From: an uncultured Acetatifactor sp.
GTDB taxonomy: Bacteria; Bacillota; Clostridia; Lachnospirales; Lachnospiraceae
Reading direction: 5' to 3'
DNA: 28,664 nt
Assembly (NCBI GenBank): GCA_934394815.1
Contig: CAKRRD010000041.1
Location: 1-28,664 of the forward strand
The position numbers and the translations under genes were made by a program. Within the stretch, counting starts at the first letter, position 1, and every line of letters starts with the position of its first letter. Positions 22,510 to 28,664 of this stretch are shown here, piece by piece. The notes under the pieces are model-generated. The model was not told the DNA's origin. It searched no databases and was given only the letters and a program-made list of their open reading frames with translations.

Positions 22510-23820
22510 TCAGAAAATCACCCGTATCGTCGTTCCTTTTCCGGGTTCGCTTTCCAGCTGGAGTTCGGCGTGACTCTTGGCGATGATGTGTTTTACGATG
22601 GCCAGTCCTAAGCCGGTGCCACCGGTGGATTTGGAGCGGCTCTTGTCCACGCGGTAGAAGCGTTCGAAGATCCTCTCCTGATGTTCCCTGGAAATGCCGA
22701 TACCGGTGTCTTTTACTACCAGATTGGTATGTCCCTCTCTGGAATAGGTCTGCACATCCACACTTCCGCCCGGATTGTTGTACCGGATAGCATTATCACA
22801 CAGATTATATAACAGTTCTTCCATCATCTGCCTGTTGGCTGTCACATAGCATTCCGTACCGCTCAGTGCTATGGTCACATTGTGCTTCTCTGCACTCATT
22901 TTCAGCATTTCCACACAGTTCCCCGCCATCTCATGGAGATTCAGAAGCTCCGTATCCGCTTCCTCTTCCGTTCCGTCCAGTTCCGACAGACGGATAATAT
23001 CATTGATCAGAGTCAGCAGACGGTTGGCACTGTTGTGGATTCCATGGGCGAAACGCACCGTATCCTGCTCCGAAGCCATGCCCGTTTCGATCAGCTCTGC
23101 ATAACCGGAAATGGATGTTAACGGTGTCTTCAGTTCATGGGACACATTGGCACTGAATTCCTGCCGCATTCTGGCATTCTTCATAATGTCCTCATGCTGT
23201 TTGCGTATCATGGCCATAAAGGGTGTCAGTTCCTCGTAGGTCTGCATTTCTGTACATTCCCCGATATTCTCTGCCAGCTTCTCGATGGGTGCCACCAGCT
23301 TCGTGGTCAGCACTCTGGCTGCCACCATGCACAGCACCATCAGCAGGATAAAGATTCCTACCATCATGGGCAGAGCCTGACTGAAAATACTGTAGATGCT
23401 TCTGGCATCCTTGGACAGACGTAAAACACTGCCATCCACCAGACGAACCGCATAATAAAAGGTGGACCGGGAAAGGGTCTCGGAATTACGCACCGCTTCT
23501 CCCTCTCCATCCCGCATGGCCTCCTGAATCTCCGGACGGGAAGAATGATTCCCCATAGCCACGGAATCTGCCTCATTATCATATAATACCTGTCCGTCAC
23601 TGCCGATCAGCGTCAGCCGCAGATCCGATTCCACCGGCACACCGCTTTGCTCGATCTCCTCCACCGAAGAACAGCTTTTTAACAGGGAACCATAGCTTTT
23701 CAGATCCTCCAGCACCTGCTTACGGAACAGATCATAATACACCACCGTGATCAGCACCATGGTAAGCAGTATCGTCACTGTAGCAATGAGAATCATCATT
23801 TTGTTAATCTTTTTCTTCAT
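22510..23820 (-). CDS. phoR: Phosphate sensor histidine kinase PhoR
   Basis: A 436-residue membrane kinase of the phosphate-starvation system. Two membrane helices (about 9-28 and 150-170) flank an outside domain with PhoR-like content (LRLTLIGSDGQVLYDNEADS; STFYYAVRLVDGSVLRLSKD). Then come a short HAMP-like linker, HisKA with His228 in ANVSHELKTPLTSISGYAE, and the ATPase with N box NLCDNAIRYNNPGG, DTGIGIS, ERFYRVDKSRSKSTGGTGLGLAIVK. The PhoR name is supported by its position right behind phoB and next to phosphate transport genes. It starts 5 bp after the phoB stop. Confidence 0.93.
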   Translation of the reverse strand: MKKKINKMMILIATVTILLTMVLITVVYYDLFRKQVLEDLKSYGSLLKSCSSVEEIEQSGVPVESDLRLTLIGSDGQVLYDNEADSVAMGNHSSRPEIQEAMRDGEGEAVRNSETLSRSTFYYAVRLVDGSVLRLSKDARSIYSIFSQALPMMVGIFILLMVLCMVAARVLTTKLVAPIEKLAENIGECTEMQTYEELTPFMAMIRKQHEDIMKNARMRQEFSANVSHELKTPLTSISGYAELIETGMASEQDTVRFAHGIHNSANRLLTLINDIIRLSELDGTEEEADTELLNLHEMAGNCVEMLKMSAEKHNVTIALSGTECYVTANRQMMEELLYNLCDNAIRYNNPGGSVDVQTYSREGHTNLVVKDTGIGISREHQERIFERFYRVDKSRSKSTGGTGLGLAIVKHIIAKSHAELQLESEPGKGTTIRVIF

Positions 23821-23825
23821 CTATG

Positions 23826-24512
23826 TTACGCTTTCTCACCATTCATAATGTATCCCACATTACGCACGGTCTTGATCAGACTGCCCTCTTCCTTCAGCTT
23901 CTGCCGCAGCGTCTTGATATGCATGTCTAATGTCCTGGATTCTCCTTCAAAATCAATTCCCCATACCCGGTCCAGTATCAGCTCTCTCGTCGTCACGATT
24001 CCGGCATTCGTCATCAGAAGCTTTAGCAGCTCATATTCCTTGTAAGTCAGTTCCACCGGTTCCTTACCCACCGTGACGGAATGCTTTTCCCTGTCCAGAA
24101 TGATATTTCCCAATTTCAGAACCTTATCCTTCTCCTGACTCTTCTGGCTTCTCCTAAGCATCGCCTTTACCCGGGAGATCAGTTCCATGACACCGAAGGG
24201 CTTTGTGATATAATCGTCTGCCCCCAGATCCAGTCCTTTGACCTTATCGATCTCCGTGGTCTTCGCCGTGACCATGATCACTGGCACCAGTACCGTATCT
24301 TGTCTGGTACGCAGCTTTTTCACGATGCTCAGACCATCCTCATCCGGCAGCATGATGTCCAATAAAATCAGATCCGGTGTAGTCTCATTCAGTGCCGCAT
24401 AGAAATCCGTGGCGGAATCAAACCCTTTTACCTCATAGCCCACATTGGCCAGTGCAAAGGTCTCAATCTCCTGAATATTTTTATCATCCTCTACTACATA
24501 GATCAATGCCAT
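23826..24512 (-). CDS. phoB: Phosphate regulon response regulator PhoB/PhoP
   Basis: A 228-residue OmpR/PhoB-type regulator. The receiver has Glu8-Asp9-Asp10, phospho-Asp52 (LILLDIMLPDEDG) and Lys104 (ITKPF). The winged-helix domain includes VELTYKEYELLKLL and ESRTLDMHIKTLRQKL, ending VRNVGYIMNG. It should bind the TTTACA ladder upstream of nptA and similar sites before pst genes (inference). It lies between nptA (57 bp upstream) and phoR (5 bp downstream), with AGGAG before the start. Confidence 0.93.
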   Translation of the reverse strand: MALIYVVEDDKNIQEIETFALANVGYEVKGFDSATDFYAALNETTPDLILLDIMLPDEDGLSIVKKLRTRQDTVLVPVIMVTAKTTEIDKVKGLDLGADDYITKPFGVMELISRVKAMLRRSQKSQEKDKVLKLGNIILDREKHSVTVGKEPVELTYKEYELLKLLMTNAGIVTTRELILDRVWGIDFEGESRTLDMHIKTLRQKLKEEGSLIKTVRNVGYIMNGEKA

Positions 24513-24569
24513 TTCACAGTACTCCTCTCTGACTGTGCTTTCTCTTACTAACTATACCGCTGTAAGTCC

Positions 24570-26390
24570 TTACTCCGCAAGTGCTTTCGCATTCTTTTCC
24601 GCAAGACGTTCCTGCTTTGCAGGCGGTAACTGGTATTTTTCACGACATGCCATCACCTTCCCCTGGAAATCAATATTATCTTCCTGACGCAGTTCATCCA
24701 GATAAGCATGGGTATCGAATTCATCCTCGTTCACCTGTACCAGGCAGACCGCAATATTGGAACAATGGTCACTGACACGTTCAAAATTCGTAATAACATC
24801 GGATAAAATGAAGCCCAGTTCAATGGTACATTTTCCCTTGCGGAGTCTTCGCACATGCCGCTGCTTCACATCCAGACTTAATCCATCGATGACTTCCTCC
24901 AGAGGTTCCACCTGTCTTGCCAGCTTCAAATCTCCGTTAATAAAACTGTTCATGGTAATATCCAGAATATCATGCACGGCTCTCTCGAATACCTTCAATT
25001 CCTCTTGTGCCTTTTCGGAGAATACCAGCTGCTTGTCATGCATTTCCTGTGCAGCTTCCTTGATATTGCGGGCATGATCGGAAATTCTCTCAAAATCACC
25101 GATACAGTGCAGGATCGTATTTAAAGTTTCACTATCCTTATTGGAAAGCCGTTTGGAACTTAACTTCACCAAATAGGTTCCCAGTTCATCCTCAAACCGG
25201 TCCACATCGGTCTCCATCTGTGCCACCTGCTCCGCCTTCGCCTCATCAAAGTTCTGCAGCAGTTCCATGGCCAGATTCATAGCCTCTCTGGACTTATCCG
25301 CCATCACAGAAGCCACCTGTCTGCTCTGCTCTACCGCATAGGCAGGCTTCTCCAGAAAACGTACATCCAGTAAGCTTAAAGTCTTCTCTGTCTCAGACAT
25401 TTCCTTCACATCCTCATGGGTTGGAAGTGTCAGGCAGGCCAGCTTCACCAGGCCGTTGGAGAAGGGAAGCAGTACTGCTGTCGCCGCAATATTGAAGCAG
25501 CTATGAACCACTGCAATACCAAAAGGTGTTGCCACTTCTCCCAGAAAAGCAAAAGGATGAATGGCATTGACGGTATAAAATACACCCAGGAACAGGATTG
25601 TTCCGATAATATTAAAATACAGATGGATCAGAGCCGCACGTTTTGCATTGCGGGAAGCACCGATACCGGAGATCATGGCAGTTACACAGGTACCGATATT
25701 CTGTCCCATGATAATAGGAACTGCCGCACCGAAGCTGATGGCACCGGTCATACACAGCGCCTGTAAAATACCTACCGATGCGGAGGAAGACTGGATCACT
25801 GCCGTCAGGATCATTCCTGCCAGTACGCCGAAGACCGGATTCTGGAATTTGATCAGAAGATTGGTGAATTCCGGTACATTTGCAAGCGGTGATACTGCTG
25901 CACTCATGTTGTCCATACCGAACATCAGAATGGCAAATCCCACCAGAATGGCTGCCGCATTTTTCAATTTGTCCTTATGGGAAAATAGTAAAATACCCAC
26001 GCCCACGATCGCTAGGATCGGTGAAAAGGAACTGGGCTTGAGCATACGGATCCAGAAAGCATCGCTCTCAATGCCTGTCAGACTTAAGATCCAGGAGGTC
26101 ACCGTGGTACCGATGTTGGCACCCATGATGATACCTACCGCCTGTTTCAGATTCATAATACCGGAATTGACAAAGCCGACTACCATAACGGTGGTGGCGG
26201 AGGAGGACTGGATCACACCGGTGACCACCGCACCCATAAGTACTGCCTTCAACGGATTGTTGGTCAGTTTCTCCAGAATCCGCTCTAATCGTCCGCCGGA
26301 TGCCCGGGACAATCCGTCACCCAACAGGTTCATTCCATACAGGAACAGTGCAAGTCCTCCTACCATCTTCAGTAAATCAAAAAAGTCCAT
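24570..26390 (-). CDS. Na/Pi cotransporter family protein with PhoU-like domain
   Basis: A 606-residue membrane protein, NptA/YjbB type. It has two inverted Na_Pi_cotrans repeats with the substrate-site motif QSSSA at residues 61-65 (GVIQSSSATTVMVVG) and 200-204 (AVIQSSSASVGILQA), and in each a following GANIGTTVT or GQNIGTCVT. The membrane part ends at about 310. The tail, about 350-560, is PhoU-like (two three-helix halves, for example CIGDFERISDHARNIKEAA and ITNFERVSDHCSNIAVCLV). It should take up or export phosphate with sodium, and the PhoU part may sense or gate. First gene of nptA-phoB-phoR, behind a PhoP-box candidate; GAGAGG precedes the ATG. Confidence 0.93.
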   Translation of the reverse strand: MDFFDLLKMVGGLALFLYGMNLLGDGLSRASGGRLERILEKLTNNPLKAVLMGAVVTGVIQSSSATTVMVVGFVNSGIMNLKQAVGIIMGANIGTTVTSWILSLTGIESDAFWIRMLKPSSFSPILAIVGVGILLFSHKDKLKNAAAILVGFAILMFGMDNMSAAVSPLANVPEFTNLLIKFQNPVFGVLAGMILTAVIQSSSASVGILQALCMTGAISFGAAVPIIMGQNIGTCVTAMISGIGASRNAKRAALIHLYFNIIGTILFLGVFYTVNAIHPFAFLGEVATPFGIAVVHSCFNIAATAVLLPFSNGLVKLACLTLPTHEDVKEMSETEKTLSLLDVRFLEKPAYAVEQSRQVASVMADKSREAMNLAMELLQNFDEAKAEQVAQMETDVDRFEDELGTYLVKLSSKRLSNKDSETLNTILHCIGDFERISDHARNIKEAAQEMHDKQLVFSEKAQEELKVFERAVHDILDITMNSFINGDLKLARQVEPLEEVIDGLSLDVKQRHVRRLRKGKCTIELGFILSDVITNFERVSDHCSNIAVCLVQVNEDEFDTHAYLDELRQEDNIDFQGKVMACREKYQLPPAKQERLAEKNAKALAE

Positions 26391-26457
26391 ACTCTAATCC
26401 TCTCATTTTACATACTACTTTACATTCTCGGTTTCTATCTACACTTTATCTTGCTTA

Positions 26458-26496
26458 TGTAAAATGCAATATCTTCGAATGTAAAATTTATGTAAA
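26458..26496 (-). promoter_or_regulatory. PhoP/PhoB box upstream of nptA
   Basis: On the minus strand TTTACA occurs at 26491-26496, 26480-26485 and 26458-26463. These fall on an exact 11-bp ladder with one degenerate step (AGATAT at 26469-26474). This equals the Bacillus PhoP box, 6-bp TT(A/C/T)ACA-like repeats with 11-bp steps. The last copy could also serve as -35 box, with TAGATA about 16 bp later. A further TTTACA pair, 12 bp apart and on the plus strand, lies at 26407-26424, between this box and the gene. Confidence 0.75.
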
Positions 26497-26520
26497 ATTG
26501 CAACGATACAAGCTTCCATG

Positions 26521-26595
26521 GGCAAAAGTAAAGCCTCGCAGAAGCGGTTTTGCGAATTGGGGCTTAGCATAGTTGCCGGGATCGTCGAATGCTAA
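26521..26595 (-). terminator. Probable terminator region after phoU
   Basis: Minus strand: first a 7-bp inverted repeat TTAGCAT/ATGCTAA (26564-26570 with 26589-26595, including the phoU stop). Then comes an overlapping alternative, AAGCC-TCGCA / TGCGA-GGCTT (26531-26540 with 26551-26565, 5-nt bulge), followed by TTTACTTTT. The two hairpins share bases and cannot both be full length, so the structure is uncertain. It would separate the pst operon from nptA-phoB-phoR. Confidence 0.4.
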
Positions 26596-27257
26596 TATAA
26601 TTTCACCCCTTCCATGTCTCCGGTCATTCGGAAAATCGCCCACTCTGCAATATTTACCGCATGGTCGCCTATCTTTTCCAGATATTTCGCCATCATCAGG
26701 TAATCCACTACGCGGTCAGCATCCAGATTCTGTTCCCGGATGGCCTGCATCATCTCTTCCTTCATATCGTTGAAAAGATCGTCCACCACATCGTCATGCT
26801 CCACTACTTTTCTGGCATTTGCCTCGTCTCCCTCTACGAAGGATTCTACGGAATTATGGATCATCTCCCTGGCTTCCTCCATCATTTCCAGAAGCAGTTT
26901 TTCATAGGTTCCTTCCGCATTCATGTTTCCCATCCGCAGATACAGTTCCACCATATCCGCCACATGATCGCCGATCCGTTCAATGTCCGTTACAACCTTC
27001 AGTGCCGCACTGACCAGCCGCATATCTCTGGCCACCGGCTGCTGTCTGGTCAGCAGACTCAGACACATGGCTTCTATACTACGTTGCATATCCACCATGG
27101 TATGATCTGTATCCAACAGTGTCTTCAGAATGTCTTCCTTGTTCTCACGAATTCCATACACCATACGATCATAACTGATCTCCGCATGCTCTCCCATCTC
27201 GGATACTTTATTTTTCAAAGTCTCAAGATCCTGTTCAAATAATACTCTGGGTGACAT
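26592..27257 (-). CDS. phoU: Phosphate signalling protein PhoU
   Basis: A 221-residue all-helical PhoU with two homologous three-helix halves. Metal-site type repeats are VVTDIERIGDHVADMVELYL and MAKYLEKIGDHAVNIAEWAIF. PhoU links the PstSCAB transporter to the PhoR kinase and prevents excess uptake and Pho activation when phosphate is plentiful. It lies 30 bp downstream of pstB, the usual last position of pst operons. The start at 27257 has GGAGG 8 nt upstream. Confidence 0.95.
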   Translation of the reverse strand: MSPRVLFEQDLETLKNKVSEMGEHAEISYDRMVYGIRENKEDILKTLLDTDHTMVDMQRSIEAMCLSLLTRQQPVARDMRLVSAALKVVTDIERIGDHVADMVELYLRMGNMNAEGTYEKLLLEMMEEAREMIHNSVESFVEGDEANARKVVEHDDVVDDLFNDMKEEMMQAIREQNLDADRVVDYLMMAKYLEKIGDHAVNIAEWAIFRMTGDMEGVKLY

Positions 27258-27287
27258 CTCCCATTCCTCCTATCTTCTCATCCAAAA

Positions 27288-28046
27288 TCATCCAAACCGT
27301 CCGGTGATGTAGTCTTCTGTCCGCTTATCCTGAGGTCTTGCAAAGATCTCGGAGGTTGCATTTTTCTCTATCACTTCTCCTACCAGGAAAAATGCGGTAT
27401 CATCCGACACACGGGCAGCCTGCTGCATATTGTGGGTTACGATGACCACGGTATATTTTTTCTTCAAGGACTCCATCAGTTCCTCAATCTTTAATGTAGA
27501 AATGGGATCCAGTGCAGAAGTAGGCTCATCCATCAGCAGCACCTCCGGGGATACTGCCAGTGCTCTGGCAATACACAGTCTCTGCTGCTGTCCGCCGGAC
27601 AGGCCCAGTGCGGATTTGTGCAGACGGTCCTTTACCTCTTCAAAGATAGCGGCCCCCAACAGAGAACGCTCCACGATCTCATCCAGTTCCTTTTTATTCC
27701 TGATGCCATGCAGCCTGGGACCATAGGCGATATTGTCATAGATAGACATGGGAAAAGGATTGGGCTGCTGGAATACCATGCCAACCTTTTTGCGGAGCAG
27801 TGTGGTATCCACCCGTTTATCGTAAATGTCCTCTCCGTCCAGAATTACTTTTCCTTCGACTCTGCAGCCGTCCACCAGATCGTTCATCCGGTTCAGACAA
27901 CGCAGGAAAGTGGATTTACCACAGCCGCTGGGGCCGATAAATGCGGTAATGGCGTGATCTGCGATCTCCATATTTACATCTTTCAGTGCGTGGTTCTCTC
28001 CGTAATGGAGATTTAAGTTTTCCACGGATATTTTACTGTTAGCCAT
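27288..28046 (-). CDS. pstB: Phosphate ABC transporter ATP-binding protein PstB
   Basis: A 252-residue ATPase that drives phosphate import by PstSCAB. It carries Walker [10 protein letters not shown] (residues 38-46), Q loop [20 protein letters not shown] (typical PstB), ABC signature LSGGQQQR, Walker [13 protein letters not shown], and switch His in [15 protein letters not shown]. Full length. AAGGAG stands before the start; pstA ends 27 bp upstream and phoU starts 30 bp downstream. Assignment is firm. Confidence 0.97.
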   Translation of the reverse strand: MANSKISVENLNLHYGENHALKDVNMEIADHAITAFIGPSGCGKSTFLRCLNRMNDLVDGCRVEGKVILDGEDIYDKRVDTTLLRKKVGMVFQQPNPFPMSIYDNIAYGPRLHGIRNKKELDEIVERSLLGAAIFEEVKDRLHKSALGLSGGQQQRLCIARALAVSPEVLLMDEPTSALDPISTLKIEELMESLKKKYTVVIVTHNMQQAARVSDDTAFFLVGEVIEKNATSEIFARPQDKRTEDYITGRFG

Positions 28047-28073
28047 AAGGTTTTCTCCTTCTTTTGATTTCTC

Positions 28074-28664
28074 TTACTCTCGTCTCAGCTTGTTTGCCGC
28101 CAGCTTGGTCAGGAGGTTCAGGATCAATACGATGATGACCAGAACACAGCCGATACCGAAGGCATTGTCATACTGTCCCTTCTGCATCTGTAAATACAGT
28201 TCGATGGTCAGGGTTCCGCCGGATTCCATGGCCTTGTGGGCCAGCTTTGCCAGATTGTCCCCGAAGGCTCCGGTGAACTTCGGCAGCTTGTAGTCGCTTC
28301 CCGCGGTGAACAAAAGAGCGGCAGACTCTCCCACAATACGTCCCAGCGCCAGAATGATACCGGTGACGATACCGGGCATGGAGGACGGCAGCAAAATCGT
28401 ACGGATCATATGCCATTTTGTGGATCCCATTCCCAGGGCTCCGGTACGATAGCTGTCCGGCACTGTCCGCAACGCTTCCTGCGTATTTCTTGTAATCAAC
28501 GGCAGCACCATCAGTGTCAGGGTAAAGGAACCGGTGAGCAGGGAATAACCAAATCCCAAAGTCTCTCCGAAGAAGATCATGCCGAACAGGCCGAAAATGA
28601 TAGAAGGAATACCGGACAGGGTCTCGGTGGTAAATTCAATGAGGGAGACCAGCTTGCCGGGCTT
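28074..28664 (-). CDS. pstA: Phosphate ABC transporter permease PstA (N-terminus outside window)
   Basis: C-terminal 196 residues of an inner-membrane permease; the open frame continues past the window edge. The visible part begins KPGKLVSLIEFTTETLSGIPSIIFGLFG, a conserved PstA stretch. It then shows membrane helices, the permease loop EALRTVPDSYRTGALGMGSTKWHMIRTI (ATPase-contact region), ILALGRIVGESAALLFTAG, and a final helix before LLTKLAANKL. An internal ATG at 28580 is not the start. pstC and pstS are presumably further upstream, beyond the edge. Confidence 0.95.
   Translation of the reverse strand, partial: KPGKLVSLIEFTTETLSGIPSIIFGLFGMIFFGETLGFGYSLLTGSFTLTLMVLPLITRNTQEALRTVPDSYRTGALGMGSTKWHMIRTILLPSSMPGIVTGIILALGRIVGESAALLFTAGSDYKLPKFTGAFGDNLAKLAHKAMESGGTLTIELYLQMQKGQYDNAFGIGCVLVIIVLILNLLTKLAANKLRRE

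Overview
The window looks like a chromosomal segment of a low-to-mid GC anaerobic Firmicute, most probably a Clostridia/Lachnospiraceae-type gut bacterium. This rests on the protein families, AGGAGG-type ribosome binding sites, a WalR/WalK-like two-component pair, AhrC/ArgR-type operators and a PhoP-type box. The organism assignment is inference; no rRNA or other marker is present. Most genes are on the minus strand; only the block 18129-22456 is on the plus strand.

Left accessory part (1-3684): the edge holds the 5' end of a group II intron, probably class C, inserted just after a terminator hairpin. It is followed by small minus-strand genes: a Nudix hydrolase, a GNAT acetyltransferase, a Dabb-domain protein and a PD-(D/E)XK nuclease-like protein. 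Two minisatellites lie between them: a 20-bp repeat (12 copies, 961-1200) and a 51-bp hairpin-forming repeat (9 copies, 3241-3678). The 51-bp array is in the same reading frame as comEC upstream and the nuclease gene downstream.

Competence/two-component block (3685-10727): one predicted minus-strand transcript from a good promoter at 10699-10727 carries comEA, an OmpR-type regulator, a HAMP histidine kinase, a GerMN lipoprotein and comEC. DNA-uptake genes thus bracket a WalRK-like signalling pair. ComEC is unusually long and carries a repetitive Gln/Ser/Glu-rich insertion.

Arginine block (10812-21395): argC, a GNAT acetyltransferase, argJ, argB, argD, an orphan extracellular solute-binding protein and a YdcZ-type membrane protein run on the minus strand. 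argG is on the plus strand behind rqcH, and no argH is seen. Both arg promoters are preceded by AT-rich palindromes fitting an ArgR box (TGNAT-N4-ATNCA), spaced by whole helical turns. A DUF1294 protein and a divergent LytTR-type regulator follow argG.

Phosphate block (22455-28664): a pst operon (pstA partial at the right edge, pstB, phoU) is followed by nptA (Na/Pi cotransporter with PhoU-like tail), phoB and phoR. An 11-bp ladder of TTTACA motifs upstream of nptA is a clear PhoP-box candidate. The phoR end has a good terminator overlapping the end of the convergent LytTR gene.
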